64,000 bases of DNA from Tritrichomonas musculus. Taxonomy: Eukaryota > Parabasalia > Tritrichomonadida > Tritrichomonadidae. Of the stretch, positions 45,490-54,793 are shown one piece after another (within the stretch, counting starts at the first letter, position 1; each line of letters opens with the position of its first letter). The notes below the pieces were generated by a model. The model was not told the origin of the DNA, searched no databases, and saw only the letters and a list, made by a program, of their open reading frames with translations. Location of the stretch: contig JAPFFF010000002.1 in assembly GCA_039105265.1 (NCBI GenBank), positions 7,564,001 through 7,628,000 of the forward strand, read 5' to 3'. A program made the position numbers and the translations under genes.

Positions 45490-46947
45490 ATAACTTTTGA
45501 TGTTTTTGACCAAAACATCTTTAAAAGTTTATTCCTATAATCAGTTTTCTTTTCATAATAAATATGGTTTTACTTTATAAAATAAAAATTTTTTGAATTG
45601 ATCTTATATCGATCATAGTTTCATCCAAAAAAACAAAAAGTAAATTATAATAGAATCCCTGATCTCCTCAAAATTATGGTTGTCTGATACTCAAAATTCA
45701 AGAAACTTCTTTCTAACAAAGCCTTTTACTAACCTCAAAAACAATTAAGAATAAGCTAATCTAGTTTGTTCATTACAATTGTTTCAAAAAGTTTGTAAAA
45801 AATAATAATTCAATTTTTTTTGATTTTATATTTATCAAAAAGTTTGTTTAACATCAAAAATTTGAATGAATTTGTATTTTTCTAAAATATTATTATCAGA
45901 ATAATAATCACAAAATATCAATATGATTTCATTTATTTATTTTTATATAAATATAAATATATTATATTATGCAATAATATTTTTTTTTGGGAATATTTTA
46001 TCTTTTTTATTTGATGAAGACAACAATTTTTGGATACAAAACTGATAACTTCATGTTTTGAAAAATATATAAATATTTTATTCCACAAAAACTTTCTTCT
46101 CATCCAAATCACATGAAAAATAGAAAATAAATATATAAATAAGTTTAACTTTTTCTAAAAAGTGATTGTTGGGATTTGCTCAATTTTTTATAAAGTCATG
46201 TATTAATCTTTCTTGAAATATTTTTAGATAATAGCAAATTGTAAGAGAATTATTTCAAAAAGAGCTTTTTAACGTACATTATTTTTAAACTATTAATTCT
46301 TTATTAAAATGAAATTGATATTTCCCATCAATAAGTTACAATGTCATTAAACACGTCATATAAATCTCTAATATCAGTAGAAAGTTAAAATTTATGATGA
46401 AGTCTTTATTTAAATATCCAATTTTTCGAAAAATAGGGGAAATAATGTTTTTAAATATAGTTTAGACATTCTTTTAAGCATAATGAATCATTTCGTATCA
46501 AACTATTTAAAATCAATTCACTGGGTGCTAAATTAACAGTTACTTACATTTTTCAATGAAATTATATTTTTGGTTGGCGCTATTATTATTTAACTATATT
46601 TATCTAATAGTAAAATATGATTAAATAAAACATATTCATATTTGAATATTACCTAAAAGATATTTGTATTAGTTCAAAATTAAATTCGTAAGAAAGCTGG
46701 AAGTCATGATATTTTTACATTTTCATTTTTAAAGTTATTTAGTGAAAAAGTAGCTCTCTCAAATAATAAAAACATTCAATTTTTTTTATCCTTTTGAAAT
46801 AACTGGTTTATTATTTAAGTAGTTTACAATATTTTATATAATAACTTTTTCAAAAAATTAAAAGGATAAGTATACGTTTAATCACTCTCAATTAAAGTGA
46901 AATGAAATAAATTTTGAATTTTTATATAACATTTCTGAATCCACACC
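45490..46947. other. Gene-free AT-rich spacer
   Basis: No gene seen. One TCACT close to the trichomonad initiator consensus occurs near 46882, about 65 bp before the ankyrin gene ATG. Confidence 0.4.
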
Positions 46948-49941
46948 ATGCTTTTCTCCTACGGAAAGATTGGTGAGGAAAATCCAATTGATTTCACGTT
47001 AAAAATGAATCAAAGCAGAATCAAATGCTGCAAGTCAATTATTCAGCAAGCAAGCCAAGTTTTATCAAAATATATAACAAGCCACCCAAATTCACATGGA
47101 TGCAGTTGTGAAATAAAAAAATTACCTACGGAAAAGACATCTAAAATAATACAAAACCTTTTTTCAGGTCATCAAATTATAATTGATAATGACAACATTG
47201 AAATATTAAATGATATTTCCAAGAATTTAAAAATGAACAAACTTTTAGATCAACTTTCTTTATTTCAAATGGGCAATTTTTCAGATGAAATTGAAATTGA
47301 AGATCTTTTATTGTCACTTAATACCAAAAACTTTGATCAGACATTAGAATCATTATTACATTTCAACGAACATATCATTTCTCATATACTTTTAGGTGTT
47401 TGTGCATGTAAAATACGCAAACCAAATAAAGTCAAGTTATATTTAGATCTTTTAGATAAATTGGATATTAAAGTACAAGAACGTTTTATGCATCATTTGA
47501 TAAACGTAATTAATCATTCAAAGAAAAATACCTCTCTTATTGAAAGTGAAGTTCACTTTTTACTATATCAATTATATGATAGAAAAAAGATTGACCAATT
47601 ACAAATTCAAACTTTGAAAACTTTACCTCTCAATTTCTCAAATGTTATTAAAAACGCTGAAATTCAAATTGAAGAAAGTCTTCTCAACAAATATTCGAGC
47701 GAAGGAGTAAATCCAAATATTATAGCTTATTCATTAAGGACTGATGACATTGAAACTTTCGCACAATTATCTGAAAGCTTCTCAGATTTTGATTTTACAC
47801 AGAAAATTGAAAGAAATCCTTTTGAATCATGCGAATATATCAATAAAGGCTGCTATCTAATTGAATACGCAGCATTTTTTGGTAGTGTCAATTGTTTTAA
47901 ATATCTTCTTGACAAGTACACAATATTGCCTTTCAATTTAGCTAAATATGCTATTGCAGGTGGAAAAGATGATATAATAAAAATATGTGAAGAAAAAAAT
48001 TGCAATTTTGACAATACATTAACTCCAGCAATCATTTATCACAATCAAAGCTTGATAGAATGGTTGATTACCGATAAAAATCAAGAAGTCACGCTATCAA
48101 ACTTAAATGAATGCATTGAATTTGCAAACTTTAAGGCCCTTCAGTACTTCATACGAAAACAAAACAAGGAGGTTGTCGATTTTACTGTGGCTGCAAGATA
48201 CAATTTATCAGATTTTATTGTTCGAATTGCCTCATCACGAACAAATGTTAATTCCAAACAATCTAATAATAACAGCTCGCTTTCGCTTTCTCTTACAATG
48301 GGATCAAATATTTATGAAAATGATTTCTTATCGAGTATCAAGAACAAAAAAATATTGCTACAAATTGCTTGCTTATATGGAAATGAAGAAGTTTTTAATT
48401 TATTTTATTCTTCAAGCAATAATTTTTCTGCAAATTCATCAAATATTTCTTCCCCACGTTCATCCCGCCCTTCTTCTCCTAGGAGAGGCAAAGATGGAGT
48501 TTCAATAGGTCAATCAAATCTACAATCAAGCGGTTCATCAGGCTTTGTAGATGAATCTATTTTCATTTCAGCTTGTAAGGGAGGAAATATTAACATTATC
48601 AAACGAATTCTCTCCGATTACAAAGTATTTGATTCATTTGAAACCTTATTTAAAGGACTTTTTTCTGCTGTTAGCAATACTAATGATGTTCAATTTGTTC
48701 AATATTTATATGATAAATTAAGTGAAAAAAAAAAAGTCAATCTCGAAATGAAAATCAAAGATCAAACTTTACTCTACAAAGCAGCAAAGAAAGGGAAGTA
48801 TAAAGTTGTTGAATTTATTCTTAAAAAAGGTGCAAATGTTAATTCAATTAATGGCCCACTTGGTGCAACACCTCTTTACATAGCATGCTTGAATGGGAAA
48901 TTGGAAACAGTTATATCATTAATTAAAAATCGTATCAAGCCAGAATTGAATGTTAAAACATCAGAAAGCCTCCAAACCCCATTACACGCAGCATGTATCT
49001 TTGGCAATTATGACATCGTTGAATTTTTGCTTACTTATCCATTGACAATGGATGATATAAATGCAAACTTGTATGATAGCCAAAATCGTGCTCCAATTCA
49101 TATAGCTTGCATGAAAAAATCTACAGAAATTGTATCTATTCTAATTAATTATAGTTATCCATCCCTTAACGTTAGATCCTTAAAAGACGGTGAAACACGT
49201 TCACATTTGACAGATGCAAATTCTCAAACACCAATTGAAATAGTGGTTGAAAATGGATCTACAGAAATCGCTTCACTTTTACTTGGTATGACACCTGCAT
49301 CCCAAGTTACAGGAGCAGCCTTAAGCAAGACTCTTGCTGATGAATCATCTTCCCTATCAACATCTTCCGATTCAGACTCAGATTCTGACAGACCTCATTT
49401 CAAAAAGTTTAAATCATCAAAGGTTAATATTAGACCATCGTGCAAAGTTACTCCTGATTTAATTTATTCTGCTGTTTCTACGAATAACACAGAAATGCTG
49501 AAACTACTTGTTAAACAAAAAAATCTTTTCATGAACAGTAGATCAAAGAAACATGGAACAACTCCACTTAGCCAAGCTGTATTAAATTCAAATCCAGAAA
49601 TAGTCAAGATTTTGCTCAAACAAAGTTTAATAGATGTTAATTCCAAAAATTCAGATGGCTCAACAGCTCTTCATGTTGCCTGCAAAGAAGGAGATTTGGT
49701 TATCATTCAAATTCTCCTCAAACATGAGTTTGTTGATCCAAGCTTGAAAGATTTGAATGGAAACACCCCACTACATTTAGCCAGTGAATATGGTCACAGT
49801 GAAGCGGTTCGAATGCTACTTCAACATAGCGAAGGCGAAATATCGAGAACAAACATGAAAGGCCAAAAACCACAAGATGTTGCTGCCAATGACGAAATTA
49901 GAAACTTGCTAAAAGCAAATAATTGTTCGTCTGATGATTAA
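46948..49941 (+). CDS. BTB-like / DUF3447 / ankyrin-repeat protein
   Basis: An intact 997-residue protein from the ATG at 46948. Residues about 13-100 have the pattern of a BTB-like domain (IDFTLKMNQSRIKCCKSII, then a SGHQIIIDNDNIEILNDI end). The helical DUF3447 region runs to about 430, with LIEYAAFFGS near 303. Degenerate repeats and a serine-rich linker (about 493-530) lead to at least nine ankyrin repeats between about 535 and 985, clearest at TPLYIACLNGK, TPLHAACIFGN, TALHVACKEGD and TPLHLASEYGH. A second serine/aspartate-rich linker lies near 800-830. Unlike the gene at 4453, no AT-rich inserts separate the repeats. Likely a cytoplasmic protein-interaction scaffold; partner unknown. Confidence 0.85.
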   Translation: MLFSYGKIGEENPIDFTLKMNQSRIKCCKSIIQQASQVLSKYITSHPNSHGCSCEIKKLPTEKTSKIIQNLFSGHQIIIDNDNIEILNDISKNLKMNKLLDQLSLFQMGNFSDEIEIEDLLLSLNTKNFDQTLESLLHFNEHIISHILLGVCACKIRKPNKVKLYLDLLDKLDIKVQERFMHHLINVINHSKKNTSLIESEVHFLLYQLYDRKKIDQLQIQTLKTLPLNFSNVIKNAEIQIEESLLNKYSSEGVNPNIIAYSLRTDDIETFAQLSESFSDFDFTQKIERNPFESCEYINKGCYLIEYAAFFGSVNCFKYLLDKYTILPFNLAKYAIAGGKDDIIKICEEKNCNFDNTLTPAIIYHNQSLIEWLITDKNQEVTLSNLNECIEFANFKALQYFIRKQNKEVVDFTVAARYNLSDFIVRIASSRTNVNSKQSNNNSSLSLSLTMGSNIYENDFLSSIKNKKILLQIACLYGNEEVFNLFYSSSNNFSANSSNISSPRSSRPSSPRRGKDGVSIGQSNLQSSGSSGFVDESIFISACKGGNINIIKRILSDYKVFDSFETLFKGLFSAVSNTNDVQFVQYLYDKLSEKKKVNLEMKIKDQTLLYKAAKKGKYKVVEFILKKGANVNSINGPLGATPLYIACLNGKLETVISLIKNRIKPELNVKTSESLQTPLHAACIFGNYDIVEFLLTYPLTMDDINANLYDSQNRAPIHIACMKKSTEIVSILINYSYPSLNVRSLKDGETRSHLTDANSQTPIEIVVENGSTEIASLLLGMTPASQVTGAALSKTLADESSSLSTSSDSDSDSDRPHFKKFKSSKVNIRPSCKVTPDLIYSAVSTNNTEMLKLLVKQKNLFMNSRSKKHGTTPLSQAVLNSNPEIVKILLKQSLIDVNSKNSDGSTALHVACKEGDLVIIQILLKHEFVDPSLKDLNGNTPLHLASEYGHSEAVRMLLQHSEGEISRTNMKGQKPQDVAANDEIRNLLKANNCSSDD

Positions 49942-50397
49942 TTGATTATCATATTTGTGTTATGTTGTTTGTATTACTTTTCAATTAACTTGTTATTATT
50001 GAAATCAAATAAAAATTTCGTGATCTCTTTTTTTTTTTTTTTATTATTATAAATCTTTCTCATCAAAAGAAATATAAAATACAGAATAATCAATATGAGG
50101 ATGAAAAAGTTGAATTATATTGTTAATAAGTCACTTGCTTATTCATTAAAACAATATTTTATTTTTTTTTCTTATTATAAAAATAATTCTGATAAATTTC
50201 TAATATATACTAAAATTAAATAAAAAAACTACTAGTTATTTTTTTAATTTTAAATATAAGTTTTGAGATATTTTTATTTATAAAAAAATCGTTACATTCA
50301 TAAAATTAAAATTTTATAATCTTATCAAAAAGCTTAAACTCATTTTATTGTTCTTTCAATTTTTCACACCTTTCATAAAAATCATTTTTATATTGTC
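49942..50397. other. Spacer between tandem plus-strand genes
   Basis: AT-rich with a long T-run near 50028-50042, plausibly part of the ankyrin gene's 3' end. The last 40 bp hold candidate initiators for ATG9. Confidence 0.4.
50364..50386 (+). promoter_or_regulatory. Candidate initiator elements of ATG9
   Basis: TCACA (50364-50368), TCATA (50373-50377) and TCATT (50382-50386) all fit the trichomonad initiator TCA+1Y[T/A] within 12-35 bp of the ATG, the usual distance in this group. Short motifs in AT-rich DNA arise easily, so this is tentative. Confidence 0.35.
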
Positions 50398-52020
50398 ATG
50401 AAGTTTTCTTGGAGTGAATTATACGAATATTTTTTCTCTCGTGGATTGCTATGCTATACACTTGATAGAATTGCATCAATTATTATTGGTTCAGTAATAT
50501 CTTTTATTCCAATATTTTTATTTGGCTGCTTACAATTCAAACCAATTCGAAATGTTAAAGATATATCAGAATTAATACTTCCCATAACAGAAGGATATAT
50601 GAGAGCCAATTTTTTTGTTAAATTATGTTCTTTTATATTCACAATTTACACACTATTTCTAATATTTCAATTTATTTGTAATTTACCAAGGTTCATTCAA
50701 CTTCATCTTTATTTTAAAAACACTTTAAAAATTTCAGATCGAGAACTCTCTGCAATCATTTGGAATGACATTGTTGAAGTGGTATTAACGCATGAAAAAT
50801 CAGAAAGTCGCACATTTTTGTCTGTTGCACAAGAAATATTAAGATATGAAAATTATATTATAGCTTTAATTTCCGATCCTTCTGTTTTAATGATGAAATA
50901 TCCTCTATCAAAGAAAAGAGATCGTATTCCAATGAGTCGTTTCTTCTTTTATTTGCTCCATCTTTCATTATCAGGAATTGTATTAGATTCAAATGGATGT
51001 TCTTTAGTTAATGGTGTAAATACTCTTCAAAATATGAAAGCAGCTGATCATCTTAAAACTCGTTTTCGAATTATTGGTATTTTAATGTTTTTATTTTCAC
51101 CATTTATCTTAGCATTTCAAATACTTTATTTAATTTTCCATTATGCTGAAGCAATTCGAAACTCACCAGGAACATTATCTCTTAGACGATGGACTCCTCA
51201 ATCTAAATGGTTGATGAGAGAGTATAATGAATTGCCTCATTTGCTTTCTGAAAGAATTCGAAAGAGTTATTTATTTGTTAATTTTTATCTTGATTTGTTC
51301 CCATCTCCTATCATTCGACCAATTGCACGCATAGGGTGCTTTTTAACAGGAACATTACTTGCAATTTTCTTTGTATTCGGCATATTTACTGATTCAGGAT
51401 TTTTACTAACAATTCCAATTATTGGTGATCGAACATTGGCTTGGCTAATATCAATTCTTGCTTCTGTATATGGAATTTGTAAGATGCTTATACCAAATGA
51501 AGAAAGACCATTCGATCCAGATGAAGCTCTTGAACAAATTGAAAAAAATATCCATTATGATTTCCGAGATAAAAGCAATTCAGCAAGATCATGGAAGACA
51601 TATGATAATTTATGTGAATTCTTCCAACCATTATTTATTCAATTACTATCAGAAATTATGAGTGTATTTTATAATCCATTTATATTTTACATGATATTGC
51701 CTCAGAAATCACAGTCTATTGTTGACTTTATAGAAAAAAATTCGGTCAATGTTCCTGATATCGGCTGGATTTGCTCATTTTCACAGTTTGATGAAACAGA
51801 TCAAATTCAAGGCCAAGTTCCTGAACAAGCAGAAAAACTTAAACGATCAATTGCCTTTTTCAATGAATCTATGACAAATCAAGAAACTCTTATAGATTTT
51901 AATTCATCATTAATAATGCCTGATGAAAACATATCATTGATGAGGAAAGATGAGTGTTCATCAAATGAATTATTGAATGATTTAACAAATGAATACAAAA
52001 ATGAAGATTTTATTCTTTAA
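50398..52020 (+). CDS. ATG9: Autophagy protein ATG9
   Basis: 540 residues from the ATG at 50398. ATG9 is the multi-spanning lipid scramblase that seeds autophagosome membranes (family knowledge). Membrane segments lie near 27-45, 73-95, 225-250, 313-335 and 342-362. The family core is clear in LRRWTPQSKWLMREYNELPHLL followed by SYLFVNFYLDLFPSP (about 260-305). The later FFQPLFIQLLSEIMSVFYNPFI (about 406-427) and DFIEKNSVNVPDIGWICSFSQF (about 443-464) match the conserved C-terminal half. It is short compared with usual ATG9 proteins of 800 or more residues, lacking long disordered ends. It is convergent with the next gene, 218 bp between stops. Confidence 0.9.
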   Translation: MKFSWSELYEYFFSRGLLCYTLDRIASIIIGSVISFIPIFLFGCLQFKPIRNVKDISELILPITEGYMRANFFVKLCSFIFTIYTLFLIFQFICNLPRFIQLHLYFKNTLKISDRELSAIIWNDIVEVVLTHEKSESRTFLSVAQEILRYENYIIALISDPSVLMMKYPLSKKRDRIPMSRFFFYLLHLSLSGIVLDSNGCSLVNGVNTLQNMKAADHLKTRFRIIGILMFLFSPFILAFQILYLIFHYAEAIRNSPGTLSLRRWTPQSKWLMREYNELPHLLSERIRKSYLFVNFYLDLFPSPIIRPIARIGCFLTGTLLAIFFVFGIFTDSGFLLTIPIIGDRTLAWLISILASVYGICKMLIPNEERPFDPDEALEQIEKNIHYDFRDKSNSARSWKTYDNLCEFFQPLFIQLLSEIMSVFYNPFIFYMILPQKSQSIVDFIEKNSVNVPDIGWICSFSQFDETDQIQGQVPEQAEKLKRSIAFFNESMTNQETLIDFNSSLIMPDENISLMRKDECSSNELLNDLTNEYKNEDFIL

Positions 52021-52238
52021 TATGTATTATAATATAATTAATTAAATTAATATGAAAACCTTATTTTATTTTTTGTTTGATTATCTTTATGTTTTTTTAT
52101 AAATATCAAATAATCTAAAAATTTCATAAATTAAAAAAAGAAATTATTACTATTTTTAATTAAAAACATAAAAATCTTCATTATTTAATGGATTTAAGTA
52201 CAACTTTGAACTTTTGGTGATTTAATATTATTTTTTTT
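52021..52238. other. Convergent 3' spacer
   Basis: Short AT-rich spacer between the stops of ATG9 and the pseudokinase. Nothing else seen. Confidence 0.4.
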
Positions 52239-54287
52239 TTAAAAATCTTCTTCATCTTCCTCAAACTCATCAGATAAAGAATAACCTCTATCATTTGCCA
52301 TTTGGAAGTATTTAGCAGCCTCTGTTTTATCCATTTTTATTCCGTCGCCTTTACTGAGCATCACGCCATATCTGCACATTGCGTGAATATTTCCGTTATC
52401 GGCCGACTTTTTCAGATAGACGGCTGCCTCTTTTTTATTCAAGTCGAGTCCTTCTCCGGTCAACAAGAAAATTCCGTAGAAGTACATAGCGTAAGGGTTT
52501 CCGTTATCGGCTGACATTTTTGCGTATTTAGCAGCCTCTTTCTTGTCCATTTCGACGCCGTGTCCTTGGTAAGCCATCAGGCTGTATCGTAGCATTCCTT
52601 CTGTGTCGCCTTTATCGCCCGCCATTTTGAAGAACCTTGCGGCCTCTTTTTTATTCATTTCGATTCCATCTCCGTCGTTCAGCTTGTACGCGTAGCTGAC
52701 CATTGATCTAACGCTTCCTTTATCCGCTCCCATTTTGTAGTACTTAACGGCCTCTTTTTTATTGACCTCGGTACCTTCGCCTTTATCGCACAAATAACCG
52801 TAACTCAGCATTGCGTCGAGGTTTCCTTTATCTGCAGCTTTTTTGTAGTATTTCACAGCTTCGCCCTGATTCACCTCGACACCTTCGCCCTTCTCAATCA
52901 TGACCGCATAGCTGATCATTGCCTCGACATTTCCGCCGTCAGCCGCCTTTTTGTAATAGCTAACCGCCAGCGGTTTATTGACGGGTATTCCTTCTCCGTT
53001 GTCGTACATGTAGGCAATGTTGAACATCGCATTCACGCTCCCTCCGTCGGCGGCCTTCTTGAAATACGTCGACGCCTCTCTCTTATTCAGAGGGATTCCA
53101 TCGCCCGTGTACAACATGATTCCGTACTTAAACATCGCGGACGAATTTCCTTTGTCCGCTGACATCTTCATGTAGCGAGCAGCTTCGCGCTTGTTCGCCT
53201 TGATGCCGCCGCCGCCTCTGCTCAGCAGGAGCGAGTAATGGTACATCGCTTCGGCGTTGCCATACTCCGCTGCGAGCTTCAAATAGCGCGGCCCTTCGTA
53301 CTCGCCAATTCGAATTCCTTTCCCGTTTTTGAGCGTGACGTTGATCCTGTATCTTGTTGTCTTCTGGCTTCGCTTCTTCATCTTCGGCGAGCAGTCCATG
53401 ATTCGCTCTGCAAAGAAGCTGTAAACGTAGTCGTGGACTTCTTCGGAGTCGACTTTGAATGACTCGTAGAATGAATCATTCACAATTTGCTCAAATATGT
53501 CGGGAAAGGAAGGACGTTCTTGTGGGTCTTCTGACCAACATTGACTCAAAAAGTTCCTCACATTTGGATTGGAAATTCCATTCAAATTTGGTCGCTTAAC
53601 TTTTTGAATATTGTCATAAATCATAGCTTCATAGTCAACAGTCTCTTTATACGCTTTGTTGTTCGTAAGAAGCTCGTAAAAGAGAATCCCAAATGAGTAG
53701 ACATCGCTCTTCTCAGTGGTCTCAAAATTGAGTAAGTTTTCTGGGGATGAATACAAAAAGTGCTCACTTTTTGTATAGTCATTTTTGGAGAAAAAAAAAT
53801 TGATTATGTGAGGATGGCATTGGTCATCAAGTAGAATGTTCGAAGGCCTGAGGTTACCATGAACTATGTTTTGACTATGAAGATATTTCATTCCATACGA
53901 AATTCCAACTGCAATGACATATCTTTGAGTTATTGTAAGACCTTTGCTCTTAAAATTAGCAGAATCTTCATTGCATAAATATTGATCAAGAGAGCCTTTG
54001 GGCATGTAATCAATGATAATTGTCGGAAGATTATTTTTATCACATGAAAATAAATTAAATGATACAAGTGGTAATATCGTGGGCTCATCTATTTTGGAAT
54101 AGGCAATAATTCGTTCCATATAATACTTTTTTTCTATTTCTGTGTTGAGTTTCACTTTATATATTTTCGCTACTAGGTGATCTTTTGTTCTGGGGTTTAA
54201 AACTAAGTAAACATAAGAAAATGACGTTTCGCTAATAAGTTTGATAGGTTTCATATTACATAGGCTTGAATTTATATCAAAATCCAT
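52239..54287 (-). CDS. Sel1-repeat pseudokinase (TKL-like)
   Basis: 682 residues from the ATG at 54287. Residues about 13-270 are a protein-kinase fold of TKL type with the VAK lysine (K41), the SPE and DVYSFG motifs and the ERPSF end. The glycine loop is degenerate (ISETSFSYVY). The HRD catalytic loop reads HGN (143-145), followed by LRPSN. The DFG motif reads NFF (163-165). Both catalytic aspartates are therefore missing, and an inactive, scaffold-like kinase is inferred. A linker to about 335 precedes nine Sel1 repeats of 36 residues (about 340-670, A/SM-xx-Y and G-x-G-[IV] signatures) and an acidic tail. Sel1 arrays bind other proteins. The Sel1 part is strikingly GC-rich compared with the kinase part. 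Confidence 0.88.
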   Translation of the reverse strand: MDFDINSSLCNMKPIKLISETSFSYVYLVLNPRTKDHLVAKIYKVKLNTEIEKKYYMERIIAYSKIDEPTILPLVSFNLFSCDKNNLPTIIIDYMPKGSLDQYLCNEDSANFKSKGLTITQRYVIAVGISYGMKYLHSQNIVHGNLRPSNILLDDQCHPHIINFFFSKNDYTKSEHFLYSSPENLLNFETTEKSDVYSFGILFYELLTNNKAYKETVDYEAMIYDNIQKVKRPNLNGISNPNVRNFLSQCWSEDPQERPSFPDIFEQIVNDSFYESFKVDSEEVHDYVYSFFAERIMDCSPKMKKRSQKTTRYRINVTLKNGKGIRIGEYEGPRYLKLAAEYGNAEAMYHYSLLLSRGGGGIKANKREAARYMKMSADKGNSSAMFKYGIMLYTGDGIPLNKREASTYFKKAADGGSVNAMFNIAYMYDNGEGIPVNKPLAVSYYKKAADGGNVEAMISYAVMIEKGEGVEVNQGEAVKYYKKAADKGNLDAMLSYGYLCDKGEGTEVNKKEAVKYYKMGADKGSVRSMVSYAYKLNDGDGIEMNKKEAARFFKMAGDKGDTEGMLRYSLMAYQGHGVEMDKKEAAKYAKMSADNGNPYAMYFYGIFLLTGEGLDLNKKEAAVYLKKSADNGNIHAMCRYGVMLSKGDGIKMDKTEAAKYFQMANDRGYSLSDEFEEDEEDF

Positions 54288-54793
54288 TTTAGATTTTTAG
54301 AATTTCAAAAAATTTTTTTTACAAGGTTCTAAAATTTAATAGCAAACTTTTTCAATAGAAGTTTACGAAACAGCTAAAATTTACTTAAATATTTTATTAA
54401 CTTATTTCATAATTAAAATTAATATTTTCATCTAGAAAAATCTAAATAAACACAATTGTAAGAAAATAATTGAATTTTTTTTATGCACTTTGAATTTTAT
54501 AAAAATTTTGAGTTATTTATGAATTTGTTTTAATATTAAAAATAGATATATCTTTTAAAATAAATAATATTTCATTATTTTTTTAATAAATATTTACATA
54601 AAAAAATAAACATATTTCAAAATTCATTATAATTAAAATAAAAAAAAAAATTACTTTATTAATTTTATATTTAAATAATTTCATACATACATATATAGAC
54701 AAATACTATGAAACAAAAAGAATCAGATTGAATAATAAAACATTTTTAATAAATAATAATTAATATCCTTTTTTTTTTTTTTTTAAATTATAA
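54288..54793. other. AT-rich spacer
   Basis: Extremely AT-rich spacer between two minus-strand genes. No motif recognised. Confidence 0.4.
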
